Virus record (IMG/VR): IMGVR_UViG_3300042863_001519
Coordinates: 1-64,000 of that record
Source of the DNA: a virus
Direction: 5' to 3' (one strand)
DNA: 64,000 nt
Part shown: in pieces, positions 20,355-29,326 of the stretch
Numbering within the stretch: the stretch's first letter is position 1
How the letters are laid out: the number at the start of each line of letters is the position of its first letter
Program-made: the position numbers and the translations under genes
Notes under the pieces: generated by a model
Seen by the model: only the letters and a program-made list of their open reading frames with translations
The model's database searches: none
Told to the model about the DNA's origin: nothing

Positions 20355-20402
20355 TTTAAAAAAAGAAAGGGATTAAATTTACGAAAAATCTAACCCCTTT
20401 CC
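20355..20402 (-). terminator. rho-independent terminator upstream of recA
   Basis: On the minus strand, arms near 20391-20401 and 20365-20375 (GAAAGGGGTTA with TAATCCCTTTC) are followed by seven T. It ends the transcript of the gene at 20421. The loop contains a CGTAAATTT string found upstream of other genes here, so terminator and promoter may overlap. Confidence 0.65.
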
Positions 20403-20420
20403 AAGACTTTGAGCACATAT

Positions 20421-20990
20421 TTATTGCTCATATTTCTTCTTCCACGTCTCAATAGCTACCTCATCTGGTACATCTAATGATACTTGAATATGCATAGTTT
20501 TTGATACTCTTACCATTTTCATTGTTGAACTATCAATTACTCTTGTCTGCATTTTTGGTACTTCTTTTTTTGGCTCTCTCGGCCTTGGCATATTATTCTG
20601 TTTTCTTAAAGTTGATACAGTACTTAATTCACTTGACAATTTCTTCCTTCCTCCAGGTGCTTTGTATTCACTTCTATCTTTGTATGCTTGTCCTTCTACT
20701 CTACCAATCTGTTTCCATTTGCCATTAATCTTTATTCTTTTGTACAAGATGCCTTTGTGTAATTTAGTTGCAACATTGTTGACCTGCATACGCATATCTG
20801 GTACATCTTCTCCTTTTGTTCTTAGATACCACATTGCTCCAGATAAAGTTCCTATAGTGCACCCAATCTCTTCTGCTATTTTATAACAAGAAACACCGTT
20901 GTCTAATCTGTATTTTATATATGGTACTAACAGTTTCCATATTATTCTATTGTTTGCCCTTCGGTAGTTACTTGGTAATATCATAATCAA
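20421..20990 (-). CDS. helix-turn-helix DNA-binding protein, 189 aa
   Basis: Residues 20-60 form a clear helix-turn-helix (SCYKIAEEIGCTIGTLSGAM), followed by a basic middle region rich in K and R and a C-terminal beta/helix segment. Probably binds DNA as a transcription regulator or architectural factor; the family is not identified. It overlaps the nuclease gene upstream by 23 bases. Confidence 0.6.
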   Translation of the reverse strand: MIMILPSNYRRANNRIIWKLLVPYIKYRLDNGVSCYKIAEEIGCTIGTLSGAMWYLRTKGEDVPDMRMQVNNVATKLHKGILYKRIKINGKWKQIGRVEGQAYKDRSEYKAPGGRKKLSSELSTVSTLRKQNNMPRPREPKKEVPKMQTRVIDSSTMKMVRVSKTMHIQVSLDVPDEVAIETWKKKYEQ

Positions 20991-22062
20991 TGTTCAAGTT
21001 TACAACACCTTTGTTTAAAGACATCTCATAGCTTGTGCTCCATACACCAGTTTCAACGTGCCATGCAATATCTCGTATTAATTCATTCAAACCTCTGTAT
21101 TTGTAACCTCTTATACTAAATCCATTCCATGCTGCATCTAAGTCGGCTTTTGTAAGTTTTAGTACAGTAGGATCAGCAAAGCCTGTAGTGTCACAGAAGA
21201 TATAAATCATTGGTAATATTTTATAATCATCTAGACCATGTTCAAGTGCCCAATGACCTAGTGCACAGTCATACAGACCAGCTTGAATGTAGTAACCAAA
21301 CTTTAGGTATGCTTTTTGTGGTTCTTCTGAATCCCAAGAAGTTTTCCAATCAATAGGTTGTATTGTTTTCTGCTCATGATTTACAATTGTTTTGTCAATC
21401 ATAGACTTATACGGTACCTGTTGTATCTTAAATTGAATACTGAGCTCGTTAAATACATCTATACCTTTTTCAGAACGAGCATTTGCGTATTCATATGTGT
21501 AAGAATGTCCACGAAGTTTTGATACGATCTGCTCTGCTTTGGTAATCAGACTTACAGATACTGCAGACTTACCTATTGTAAGAAGAAGTTCTTTGTAATA
21601 GATTTCGGCATCTGATCCTTCAAACATTACAAGAATCTTTTCTACATCTTTGCCTTTGAACTTAACTTCTTTACCTGCCTCATCATACTTTACTTTTTGT
21701 ACAGCATCTCCAAACAGTGTAAGAAATGATTCTTTCTGTACACCATCTACTAATCCTATCAAAGTACGTGCAAACAAAGCATCTGCAAGTTCCTTCATTT
21801 GACCAGAAGGTTCTACTGCAGATAGCATGCAAAACTTATCTTCAAACTTCTGCTCTGCTAGAAAGCAGTGCACCAGGCTACCAAGCAATGTAGCAGTTGA
21901 TTCTGACTCTTTTCTAGCATTACCTAATACAAACTCCCTATAGAACTTCTCCCTGTCTGTATCAAAGCTTTTAATGGCACTGTACGATAGTATATCCTTC
22001 AACCCTCTGTAATCTTTCTCAGATAACTGATTCTTTTCTACTCTTGCTGCTAATTCCATCAT
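20968..22062 (-). CDS. PD-(D/E)XK nuclease (RecB/Cas4-like exonuclease family)
   Basis: 364 aa. The nuclease core is near residues 215-260: an HEQKTIQPIDWKTSW strand gives the D-x-K signature, followed by a YYIQAGLYDCAL helix, typical of Cas4/RecE-like phage nucleases. An SALVHCFL-like helix (GSLVHCFLAEQKFEDKF, about 60-75) carries the conserved His. It likely resects DNA ends for recombination with the RecA encoded next door. The start overlaps the MazG stop (TAATG). Confidence 0.8.
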   Translation of the reverse strand: MMELAARVEKNQLSEKDYRGLKDILSYSAIKSFDTDREKFYREFVLGNARKESESTATLLGSLVHCFLAEQKFEDKFCMLSAVEPSGQMKELADALFARTLIGLVDGVQKESFLTLFGDAVQKVKYDEAGKEVKFKGKDVEKILVMFEGSDAEIYYKELLLTIGKSAVSVSLITKAEQIVSKLRGHSYTYEYANARSEKGIDVFNELSIQFKIQQVPYKSMIDKTIVNHEQKTIQPIDWKTSWDSEEPQKAYLKFGYYIQAGLYDCALGHWALEHGLDDYKILPMIYIFCDTTGFADPTVLKLTKADLDAAWNGFSIRGYKYRGLNELIRDIAWHVETGVWSTSYEMSLNKGVVNLNIDYDITK

Positions 22063-22439
22063 TAAAATAGTGTTTTAAGTTCAACTTTCTCAAACCCTTC
22101 AGGCTTGACTACTTTCCCATATTGATTTTTATGTACCTTACCATCGGGCCACAATTTGTTCATGTTGTTTGCATGAATTAAATCCCACAGCTCTTCCATC
22201 TTGTCTATAAGACCATATTCACATGCTGTACCTAAAAGCACATACATTATATCTACCAAAGCATCGGCTACCTCTACTATATCATTATCCTGGTTAGCTT
22301 GTTTGAGCTCATCCAGCTCTTCTTGTAGAAGTCTTACTCTCAGCTCCTGTATTTCCTTTGCCGGCATTGTCGGGGCCGGAAGCACGTTGCATTCAAATGC
22401 TTTTTGAAATGCTTTGATGTCTGCTATTTCTTTTCTCAT
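22062..22439 (-). CDS. MazG-like nucleotide pyrophosphohydrolase
   Basis: 125 aa from the ATG at 22439, which overlaps the preceding stop as TAATG. The all-alpha NTP-PPase signature is visible: LQEELDEL followed by EVADALVDIMYVL, giving the EExxE and ExxD metal-binding residues. The C-terminal HANNMNKLWPDGKVHKN resembles phage MazG/HisE-like enzymes. It would hydrolyse (d)NTPs to monophosphates, perhaps cleaning the nucleotide pool during replication. Confidence 0.88.
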   Translation of the reverse strand: MRKEIADIKAFQKAFECNVLPAPTMPAKEIQELRVRLLQEELDELKQANQDNDIVEVADALVDIMYVLLGTACEYGLIDKMEELWDLIHANNMNKLWPDGKVHKNQYGKVVKPEGFEKVELKTLF

Positions 22440-23026
22440 TATTGATTGATTAAACTGTTTACGTATTCTTCTAACGACTTCACTTTCCAATGTATTACTC
22501 TTTGCTTACCAGTAGGAGTTGTCAGATATGCTTTCGGAGTAAAGGTTTCTTCAAAAAGTTTGTGAGGTTGTATCAGGTTTACATATAACTGATACTTTTC
22601 CCACATCCACTTTTGATTAATCTTGAATAACCTTGTCATATTGTTCTGATCAAAACCCGGCTTTACTTCTATCAAAGTTGTATAACTTCCTATAAAAGGT
22701 GCATCTATTTTAGTCATGTTGTTCATCCTATCTACAAATAATACAGTTCCTGCATGTGTCCAGTTTACAACAAACTCAGGAGTGTAAACGTGACTTTCAA
22801 GAAGTACCTGATTCTTTTCTACTTCTTTGGTCTTTGTTTTCATTTTTACTACCTGAGTATACTTTTTTTCTAATCTCTCAGAAAGATTATATGTAGGTGC
22901 TCTTTCAAGGCTTTCTACATACCCTGCTTCTATAAGTTCCTCAAAGTACAAAATTGTCATTATCTCCTCTTGGGAGTCAACCGCAATACCGTTGTAATAC
23001 TTCTGTTCTTTTTTTTCCTTTGCCAT
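22439..23026 (-). CDS. PD-(D/E)XK endonuclease, possible Holliday-junction resolvase
   Basis: 195 aa. An early YNGIAVDSQEE segment supplies the acidic helix, then VYTPEFVVNW and TLIEVKPGF give the PD...ExK core, followed by an FKINQKWMWEKYQLY helix. This arrangement resembles phage DUF1064/T7 endonuclease I or TnsA-like nucleases. Beside recA and another nuclease, a recombination role is likely; resolvase activity is an inference. Confidence 0.65.
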   Translation of the reverse strand: MAKEKKEQKYYNGIAVDSQEEIMTILYFEELIEAGYVESLERAPTYNLSERLEKKYTQVVKMKTKTKEVEKNQVLLESHVYTPEFVVNWTHAGTVLFVDRMNNMTKIDAPFIGSYTTLIEVKPGFDQNNMTRLFKINQKWMWEKYQLYVNLIQPHKLFEETFTPKAYLTTPTGKQRVIHWKVKSLEEYVNSLINQ

Positions 23027-23319
23027 TAATTAAATTTATTTAGTGGTGTTTCTTCAATTATCTTCTTTTCATACTGATCCCAGCCTCCTATTATCTTTCG
23101 TTCTTGAGTATCCAATATGTGATAACCAGTATCTCTTTTTGCAAACTCTTTAAGTTGCATTGATTGACCAAAACTTACATATCTATTGAATTTTACAGTT
23201 CTTGCATTTTCTGCTTCTTCTACTGTATCAAAGTCTCCTACAAAATCCAACATGCCTCCCATTGGGTAATATTGATCTTGTTCAAATAACCAATATCTTT
23301 TCAGTTTCTCTTTAGCCAT
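23026..23319 (-). CDS. hypothetical protein, 97 aa
   Basis: Contains a WLFEQDQYYPMGGMLDFVGDFDTVEEA motif and an ILDTQERKIIGGW ending. This pattern of short beta protein is common in Bacteroidetes phages, but its function is unknown to me. Its stop overlaps the nuclease start. Confidence 0.6.
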   Translation of the reverse strand: MAKEKLKRYWLFEQDQYYPMGGMLDFVGDFDTVEEAENARTVKFNRYVSFGQSMQLKEFAKRDTGYHILDTQERKIIGGWDQYEKKIIEETPLNKFN

Positions 23320-23483
23320 CTTCTAATTGTTTGTTTGTTTTTAACAATTTGCTTTATTTTTTTATAACCTGCTACACCTGTATATATGCGTATAACTCTT
23401 CTTTCTTTATTTACTTTGGTAAAGAAGGTGTTAAACATTTCTTTAAACAAATTACTACTAAAGTTTCCTAGGTTACTTTCCAT
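23301..23483 (-). CDS. small basic protein, 60 aa
   Basis: Very basic C-terminal half (GYKKIKQIVKNKQTIRRWLKRN), suggesting nucleic-acid or membrane-surface binding. Overlaps both neighbours, as real genes here often do. No family recognised. Confidence 0.45.
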   Translation of the reverse strand: MESNLGNFSSNLFKEMFNTFFTKVNKERRVIRIYTGVAGYKKIKQIVKNKQTIRRWLKRN

Positions 23484-23667
23484 CTTCTGTTATTTTTTGT
23501 GGTCTATCAAAAATATCCATCCATACAAAACCTAGACTAGCTCCTTTAAAAGGGTGGTTAAAAGTTTGTACAATATCTCCGTCTTTTACTTCTTCTAGAA
23601 ACTTGTTATACTCTTCTTCTGTTATAGGATAGTTTAGCTCATGTACTTTTTTATTCTGTTGTTCCAT
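23473..23667 (-). CDS. hypothetical protein, 64 aa
   Basis: Has an ITEEEYNKFLEEVKDGDIVQ helix-strand pattern and an FVWMDIFDRP ending. Overlaps the genes on both sides. Function unknown. Confidence 0.5.
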   Translation of the reverse strand: MEQQNKKVHELNYPITEEEYNKFLEEVKDGDIVQTFNHPFKGASLGFVWMDIFDRPQKITEDGK

Positions 23668-24064
23668 TTTGTTTTGTTAGTTTTACTGCTTCTTGTTTTA
23701 CTATACTATGCATTAGTATCAGTGTTTTTACAGGTATTTCTATGTAGCTGCCTCCTACATTTACCTTAGCCATTAGATTGTTAGGCATATTATCTACATC
23801 CCCCCATTTTTCTACCATGCTTTCTACATCTTTATCAGTTATCTCAGATAAAGGAGTATATTCTTTATCCATTCTTTCTCTTCTTTCTTTGTCTGATTTT
23901 TGTGCATTCTCAAAAAACTCACTGATGTCTTGTGATGTTACCGGTTTTGCATTGTATTCTATTGGTTTGTAGTTTTCTTGCATTAGTGCCCAAAGACCTA
24001 CAGCTGGTTTACTATTGTCATTACCCCACATTAGATTTTCTACTTCTTCTAGTTCATTACTCAT
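23651..24064 (-). CDS. hypothetical phage protein with TPLSEITD motif, 137 aa
   Basis: Carries YTPLSEITDKDV in the middle, the same string as in the protein at 44543 (LTPLSEITDDDA). The motif recurs in Bacteroidetes phage proteins of unknown function. The C-terminus (VKTLILMHSIVKQEAVKL) is helical. Part of an overlapping chain of small genes. Confidence 0.55.
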   Translation of the reverse strand: MSNELEEVENLMWGNDNSKPAVGLWALMQENYKPIEYNAKPVTSQDISEFFENAQKSDKERRERMDKEYTPLSEITDKDVESMVEKWGDVDNMPNNLMAKVNVGGSYIEIPVKTLILMHSIVKQEAVKLTKQNGTTE

Positions 24065-24291
24065 TCTAGTTTATCGTTTAGTTGTTTCATTATTTCCTTC
24101 CACACATCTTTCTTCTCATACTCACACAGTACTTTACCACAGCTAGTTGTATACTCTATACAGTATAGATTGTTATCTACCCATGATTGAATATTACAAC
24201 CATCTGCAGTGTTTATATGGCAGTGGAGTGTATCGTTGATATACACTTTGATACGATGATATAATATTTTTACCTCTATCTTAGTTGGCAT
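24061..24291 (-). CDS. hypothetical protein, 76 aa
   Basis: Beta-rich with four cysteines. The ATG overlaps the following start region by 4 bases in the usual style of this operon. Function unknown. Confidence 0.5.
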   Translation of the reverse strand: MPTKIEVKILYHRIKVYINDTLHCHINTADGCNIQSWVDNNLYCIEYTTSCGKVLCEYEKKDVWKEIMKQLNDKLE

Positions 24292-24622
24292 CTTGTTCTT
24301 TTCTTATCCAATAGTGATACTCACATATTCTTATTTCTTGTTCTGTTATCGGTGTACCATCTTTGTGCCTTAGTACCTCATCTATTCCCATATACATTGG
24401 TGGATGGTATTTTGTTCTTTCTTGTTGATCTATTAATCCTTCTACCATAGGTCTACTAGTTACATGTTTTACTACTTCCATAGCATATGCTTCCATTGCT
24501 TCTATGTAACAACTGTGCATACTACATAGTGGACAGTCAGGTGCTACTAATCCTCTATCTTTGTATGCTGGATCACAGTTACAGGTCACATATTCTTCTA
24601 GTATTTCTTCAGCTGTTTTCAT
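24281..24622 (-). CDS. hypothetical Cys-rich protein with MKTAEEIL start, 113 aa
   Basis: Begins MKTAEEILEEY and has a CNC...CPLCSMHSC cluster at about residues 14-39 that could bind zinc. The MKTxxEI-type start is shared by several short proteins here (32384, 32626, 32804). Function unknown. Confidence 0.55.
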   Translation of the reverse strand: MKTAEEILEEYVTCNCDPAYKDRGLVAPDCPLCSMHSCYIEAMEAYAMEVVKHVTSRPMVEGLIDQQERTKYHPPMYMGIDEVLRHKDGTPITEQEIRICEYHYWIRKEQDAN

Positions 24623-24636
24623 TGTTCTATTTACTG

Positions 24637-24858
24637 TTACATATGTACTATTATACCCATATGTTCTTTAAACTTTTCGTCTTTAGTTTTTAGATACCAT
24701 GTGAGTACCTTTTCTCCCATATTTTTATAGTTGTCTAACCACTCTTCTTCTTTATCATCCATATACACATAACAAGAACAAGAAGACCTGGTTTTTATGT
24801 CGTCTTTTGTAAGTACATCAATTATATAATCTTTTTCTACTTTTTGTTTATTGTTCAT
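24637..24858 (-). CDS. hypothetical charged protein, 73 aa
   Basis: Lys/Glu-rich with a SSCSCYVYMDDKEEEW centre. No motif recognised. Position and spacing fit the accessory operon. Confidence 0.5.
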   Translation of the reverse strand: MNNKQKVEKDYIIDVLTKDDIKTRSSCSCYVYMDDKEEEWLDNYKNMGEKVLTWYLKTKDEKFKEHMGIIVHM

Positions 24859-25252
24859 TATTGTCTCTTTTTACTGTTATCTGGAACCATTCTTCTGCAG
24901 ATGGGTTTTCTCTGCAGTATGTTGCTATTTGTTCTTCTAGTTCTTTTATTCTTAGAGACTGTAACATACATTCTTTTGTTTTTTCTATACAGGATTTTTC
25001 CCAGTCTACGCCTGATGAATCATGGAACAGATATTCTTTAGTTTTCTTATTTGCTTCTATATTCCATTGTATGTATCTGGTACTATTTTCTAGTGCTTCT
25101 TTCATTTCTTTTATCCTATTATGCAGTTCAGCATCTGGTGGGTTAATATACTGCTCATAAGATTGATTCATTGCTATTTGAGTTGCATTCAGGTACTCTT
25201 CAGCTTCTTTATCTGCTTCTGCATTCCATGGTATTTTATTATTCTCTTCCAT
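24848..25252 (-). CDS. hypothetical helical protein, 134 aa
   Basis: Acidic and largely helical, with an internal near-repeat: IPWNAEADKEAEEYL at the start and IQWNIEANKKTKEYL about 60 residues later, indicating an internal duplication. Function unknown. Confidence 0.55.
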   Translation of the reverse strand: MEENNKIPWNAEADKEAEEYLNATQIAMNQSYEQYINPPDAELHNRIKEMKEALENSTRYIQWNIEANKKTKEYLFHDSSGVDWEKSCIEKTKECMLQSLRIKELEEQIATYCRENPSAEEWFQITVKRDNNEQ

Positions 25253-25484
25253 CTGATTCTATTTTTACATTGTATTTCCACGCACTTTCCTGTTTGTTCT
25301 TTATTCCCCACAGTTTCTTCCAAATTCTTACTATCCACCATCTGGATACTGCCTCTATTACTATCTGCTCAGGCTCTCCTAATACTCTCATTTGTACTTT
25401 ACTTTGGAGTATATCAGAGCTTACGAACTCTTTTGTGTTTAGCAGTATTTTAAATTCCTTACCGTCTTTTCCTATCTGCTCCAT
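25239..25484 (-). CDS. hypothetical protein, 81 aa
   Basis: Beta-then-helix protein ending in a basic segment (WWIVRIWKKLWGIKNKQE). Its amphipathic, Trp-rich helix could be membrane-peripheral. Function unknown. Confidence 0.5.
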   Translation of the reverse strand: MEQIGKDGKEFKILLNTKEFVSSDILQSKVQMRVLGEPEQIVIEAVSRWWIVRIWKKLWGIKNKQESAWKYNVKIESDGRE

Positions 25485-25815
25485 CTTGTTCTAATTTTAG
25501 TAAAAAATCAATTGGATCAATTTCCTGCTTATCTAGCTCATAAGATTTCTTTTGTTTTTCATAATCAGGATGTGACTTTATTTTATCAATCAAATCCTCA
25601 AGATCTCTGTTTTTTACAGCCGGTTGTTTTGCAGGAAGCTCTGCAAGATACTGTCTTCTGAGTGAATATATAATAGCATCTACCAATTCTGCAATGTATT
25701 GCATATTTACTTCCTCACCTCTTGCATCACCTATGTAAGTGTGCAGTGCATCAAACAACACCTGACCAAAGCCAGGTGTGTCTAATACAGCTAATTTAGT
25801 TTTTACTTGCCTCAT
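25459..25815 (-). CDS. hypothetical protein, 118 aa
   Basis: Soluble, mainly helical, with a DLEDLIDKIKSHPDYEKQKK linker and an IDPIDFLLKLEQDG end. No family recognised. Confidence 0.5.
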   Translation of the reverse strand: MRQVKTKLAVLDTPGFGQVLFDALHTYIGDARGEEVNMQYIAELVDAIIYSLRRQYLAELPAKQPAVKNRDLEDLIDKIKSHPDYEKQKKSYELDKQEIDPIDFLLKLEQDGADRKRR

Positions 25816-25818
25816 TTT

Positions 25819-26307
25819 CTAGTTTTGTCTGTAAAGATAATAGGTTGTACCATTTACTTGTTGCTCTTCTTCATGTCCGTTGTGCCCAGACAAACAGTGA
25901 CCTCTACCGTCCATACGTGCATCACTTTTCCACGATTCTCTATCAAAGTAGTTACGCATACTTTGAGGTATTTCGAGACACTCGTCTATGTAGTTTTCAA
26001 GACTCTCATCCCATGCATCATCTGCTTCACTATCTGTATATACTAACCAGTCACTAGTTCTCTCATCGTAGTCTTCTACATCTACTTGCTTGTCGTCATA
26101 TTCATCCTCTACCCATTGTTCAAACGTATTTGGCTCTTTTTCTTCATTGTCACACTCATGACAATAGTCATCCCATTTAGCTTCAGCATCTTCTTTAGTA
26201 CCTTCCCAAATTCTTACATCATCTCCAGTACCAGTACTAAACCACTCCAGACCATCTACTTCTTGCATCAATGCAAGGCTCTTTTCAATTTCTACATTCA
26301 TTTGCAT
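25819..26307 (-). CDS. very acidic phage protein, 162 aa
   Basis: Strongly acidic over most of its length (Glu/Asp runs around residues 35-115) with a GRGHCLSGHNGHEEEQ tail ending TTYYLYRQN. Such proteins are common in phage accessory regions. The charge could allow DNA mimicry (an anti-defence role), but that is only a possibility. Function unknown. Confidence 0.55.
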   Translation of the reverse strand: MQMNVEIEKSLALMQEVDGLEWFSTGTGDDVRIWEGTKEDAEAKWDDYCHECDNEEKEPNTFEQWVEDEYDDKQVDVEDYDERTSDWLVYTDSEADDAWDESLENYIDECLEIPQSMRNYFDRESWKSDARMDGRGHCLSGHNGHEEEQQVNGTTYYLYRQN

Positions 26308-26310
26308 GTC

Positions 26311-26568
26311 TTAATCCTTTTTTGAATTGTTCCAGATTTCTTTATCGTCTTCATAAACTTCAATGGTTGAATCACCATTATTGTCCTCTACTCTTATTGG
26401 TAGTTCTGTGTCAACAAGAGTTTCCCACTCATAAGCTAATTCCTCATTGAATAAATAATTAGAACCTTCTCCATTTTTAAAAGCTTCTATTATCTGATTC
26501 AAATCTACATCATCAAGATGAGCACGACACCATACGGTTACTTTAAAATCACAATACTTCCTTGCCAT
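26311..26568 (-). CDS. hypothetical acidic protein, 85 aa
   Basis: CDFKVTVWCRAHLDDVDLNQIIEAFKNG start with an acidic C-terminus. Alpha/beta composition; no recognised family. Overlaps the upstream gene by 20 bases. Confidence 0.5.
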   Translation of the reverse strand: MARKYCDFKVTVWCRAHLDDVDLNQIIEAFKNGEGSNYLFNEELAYEWETLVDTELPIRVEDNNGDSTIEVYEDDKEIWNNSKKD

Positions 26569-27565
26569 TCCAGTTCATTTTTATTGCCATTAACTCAATC
26601 TCAGTTTGTGTTATCCGGTGGCAACCTACACGGATATGCTGAGGTGTAATTTCTTGTACTGTATAACCTGCTATTTCATACTTACAAGTTTCTGTTCCTA
26701 TACAACTACCTCTCTCTAGTACTACTTTGATGTATCTGTAGAAACGATATGCAAGTTCAATTGGTATCTGTACACTTTGAGATGTTTCGATACGTTCTTT
26801 CTCTGCATTGTATCTAAGAAGATCAGGTTGTGATGAGTTGCTACCATATCTTCTTCTTTTCTTTTGCACATAAGGTTTATATGCCTCAAAGTTTCTCCAT
26901 TTCTCTATTTGTTCAGCATTATCTCTCAGCTCTCTTTTCTCTCTTGCTATTCTTGCTTTCTCTTGCTTTTCTGAGAGTTTAGGATCTACTAATCTTTCAG
27001 CTTTCTTCTTCTTATACTCTTCTACCTCTTGTTCCCATTTATCAGATTTTGCTTTGGTTACAACAGCTTTGGTTTCTTTATCTAGTTTAATCTTGAAGAA
27101 CTTTATATAACTTTCTAACTGCTCTACATTTTTTCTTGCATCTTGTACATACCATGCTTTATTTTCTCTTGCTGAAGCTGCTTTGCTCAAACACTCTTCA
27201 ATATTTCTTCTCCATATAACAATGTTTACATCATGATTTGGAGTAGAGTAGCTAGGTACTTTGGGCATATACAGCTTCTCAAGATGTTGTGTTGCTCTCC
27301 ATACATCACTTATGTGCTTTGATGTTGTACTACTGTAACTATCTAATGTAAAAAATATAGTAGCTTTACCCTTATCATCTATATATCGTTTGGCTATAGG
27401 AAAATGCCTACCAAAGCTATAAATAACACCATTTTCTATAAAACCATTTCTACACCTTACATCTCTACCAATTTCATGTGCAAAGATATGTGCAACTTCA
27501 GACATGTTACTAAATACATGCTTTACTCTTTTTGTTTTTGTTACTGTATTTGTTTCTGTGCTCAT
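26549..27565 (-). CDS. conserved-type phage protein with basic coiled middle, 338 aa
   Basis: N-terminal part has AHIFAHEIGRDVRCRNGFIENG and IYSFGRHFPIAKRY, a pattern I associate with an uncharacterised family shared by phages and plasmids. Residues 150-240 are a highly charged coiled coil (KKKAERLVDPKLSEKQEKARIA type). The C-terminus ends in a beta segment with GCHRITQTE. Function unknown. Its stop and the downstream start overlap. Confidence 0.6.
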   Translation of the reverse strand: MSTETNTVTKTKRVKHVFSNMSEVAHIFAHEIGRDVRCRNGFIENGVIYSFGRHFPIAKRYIDDKGKATIFFTLDSYSSTTSKHISDVWRATQHLEKLYMPKVPSYSTPNHDVNIVIWRRNIEECLSKAASARENKAWYVQDARKNVEQLESYIKFFKIKLDKETKAVVTKAKSDKWEQEVEEYKKKKAERLVDPKLSEKQEKARIAREKRELRDNAEQIEKWRNFEAYKPYVQKKRRRYGSNSSQPDLLRYNAEKERIETSQSVQIPIELAYRFYRYIKVVLERGSCIGTETCKYEIAGYTVQEITPQHIRVGCHRITQTEIELMAIKMNWNGKEVL

Positions 27566-28455
27566 AATGCTAATTCTATTTGAATACCTAACAATAAGTT
27601 TCTCTCTTCTTTCTTCTTTACCAGATGATCAATAGTGCTTTTGCACTCTTTGATCATATCCTCTTTACCATCATCTCCATAATAACCCCAACAACTATCT
27701 ACATTTTCACCATCTGCATCTTCTATTCTGAAACCATATACTTCACCGGTAAGGTAATTGTCATACACCTCTACTTCTCCCTCCAAGTACTTATCAGCTT
27801 GTTCTGGAGTCCAACCTTCTGCTTCTATTTTGTCTTTGGTAATGTATATCCAACCTACCTGACCTGAATCCCACCTGCAGCTAAATGAACTTGTACTGAT
27901 CGTAATACCCGAATGGTCATACAGATACAAGCTCTTGATAATTGTACCCTTCTCTTCTATTGCTCTGAACAGATCAGCTCTGCTCATATCATCATGTTCA
28001 CATCCTCTATCATAGACTGTTTCTTCTATAAACTTTTGTACAAGGTACAGGGAATAGTCATCTATCTCTGGTACACATCTGTTATACATACAACCGTCTA
28101 TAAACTCATACAGCTCGTCATACGGTATTGTTTCTATCTGTTTGTTCTTACTATCTAGCCACTCATTCAGATTACGTATTATTCCTTGTATGTAGTTCTC
28201 TTCTTGTGCTGCTTCTCTATCTATACCAGCTAGCTCATATAGTAGATCTATTGGCTCATTATAATTCTTGCTTATTGGATAACTTCTATGCTCTCTGCCC
28301 TTTAAACCATTGTTATCCATATCACCCAAGTCGTATCTTGAGTGCCAGCAACACATGACTCCTACATTATCCCATTCAGTACGAGGATTCTGAGCATCTT
28401 CATCATATTCTACTTTGATAGTATAACCTTTGTATTCTTCTGTACTATAGCTCAT
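27562..28455 (-). CDS. conserved-type phage protein with Cys/acidic C-domain, 297 aa
   Basis: Begins EEYKGYTIKVEYDEDAQNPR and ends with the block GWIYITKDKIE...YLEGEVEVYDNYLTGEVYGFRIED...DSCWGYYGDDG. I recognise this block from many phages and mobile elements as an uncharacterised family. Acidic overall. It often sits with anti-defence genes, but no function is known. Confidence 0.65.
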   Translation of the reverse strand: MSYSTEEYKGYTIKVEYDEDAQNPRTEWDNVGVMCCWHSRYDLGDMDNNGLKGREHRSYPISKNYNEPIDLLYELAGIDREAAQEENYIQGIIRNLNEWLDSKNKQIETIPYDELYEFIDGCMYNRCVPEIDDYSLYLVQKFIEETVYDRGCEHDDMSRADLFRAIEEKGTIIKSLYLYDHSGITISTSSFSCRWDSGQVGWIYITKDKIEAEGWTPEQADKYLEGEVEVYDNYLTGEVYGFRIEDADGENVDSCWGYYGDDGKEDMIKECKSTIDHLVKKKEERNLLLGIQIELAL

Positions 28456-28465
28456 TGTTTCTGTT

Positions 28466-28732
28466 TTAGTCTATTAATCTCCAATAAGATGCATCATGTT
28501 CATCACACAGCTGTCTGATTTCATCTAGTATGTTCTGTACTATTGAACCTCTTTCTATGTCGTATCCTGGTTCACATACATCTATACTATACAGGTCCTC
28601 TTCTTCTCTACTGGTATCTGTGTATGTATCTAGACCACGTATACTGTTCTTTAACATCCACAGTACATCTCTATCTATACTACTCTTTAGTACTGATACT
28701 ATCTTTACTATATTGTCATCTATTTGTATCAT
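28466..28732 (-). CDS. hypothetical protein, 88 aa
   Basis: Helical with an acidic EEEDLYSIDVCEPGYDIERG region. Its ATG lies within the end of the 44-aa gene upstream. Not recognised. Confidence 0.5.
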   Translation of the reverse strand: MIQIDDNIVKIVSVLKSSIDRDVLWMLKNSIRGLDTYTDTSREEEDLYSIDVCEPGYDIERGSIVQNILDEIRQLCDEHDASYWRLID

Positions 28733-28850
28733 TGTTCAATTGATTTATCCGTTCTACCATTTGTTTTTTGTTACCAAATAGTAACCAACACCTACTTTTA
28801 TTGCAGAATATTCCCCACTCTTTTTTATATTTATCTAGTACGTAACTCAT
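28716..28850 (-). CDS. small protein, 44 aa
   Basis: ATG at 28850 overlaps the stop of the upstream gene as ATGA, and its own stop overlaps the next gene, so it fills the gap exactly. The sequence begins MSYVLDKYKKEWGIF and includes a CWLLFGNKKQMVERI stretch. Basic; function unknown. Confidence 0.5.
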   Translation of the reverse strand: MSYVLDKYKKEWGIFCNKSRCWLLFGNKKQMVERINQLNNDTNR

Positions 28851-29326
28851 TCTGTTGTTTTATACTCTTTAAGAATATCTTCTCTCTGTTCTTCACTCAT
28901 CTCTTCCCACTCGTAAAAGTTCTCTTTTTTATACAGCTCTAGTTCTTCAGCAGTATCTCCAATATACTCTATACCGCATATATCCATTATAGCTTCTTTT
29001 GGTAGAGAGTCCCACTGTTCTCTTAGTTCTGTAGTATCGGAGATTGTATACTGTTCATATTCACTATCCCACTCTTGCTCTGTTATTAGATACCCTTGTC
29101 TGTTTACCCAACGATAACCAGCTATTATACCATACCACCCATTGTTATCATCTATTATTGTCCATATTCTTTTTGGTGTTTTTTCTAATATGCTTACAAG
29201 CTGCTGATGATACTCTTTTCCATATGTCTCAAAAAAACAGTTATCAAAAGAACCACCTGATGTATACAGATTCTGTACGCATGTGTATTTCTCAAAAAAC
29301 ACATCATCACTCATTTGTTTGCTCAT
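28847..29326 (-). CDS. hypothetical acidic protein, 159 aa
   Basis: The start MSKQMSDDV at 29326 is favoured by an A-rich upstream stretch; a longer frame begins at 29359 and another ATG lies at 29314. Contains DDNNGWYGIIAGYRWVNRQGYLI and an EEMSEEQREDIL end. Phage accessory type, no known function. Confidence 0.55.
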   Translation of the reverse strand: MSKQMSDDVFFEKYTCVQNLYTSGGSFDNCFFETYGKEYHQQLVSILEKTPKRIWTIIDDNNGWYGIIAGYRWVNRQGYLITEQEWDSEYEQYTISDTTELREQWDSLPKEAIMDICGIEYIGDTAEELELYKKENFYEWEEMSEEQREDILKEYKTTE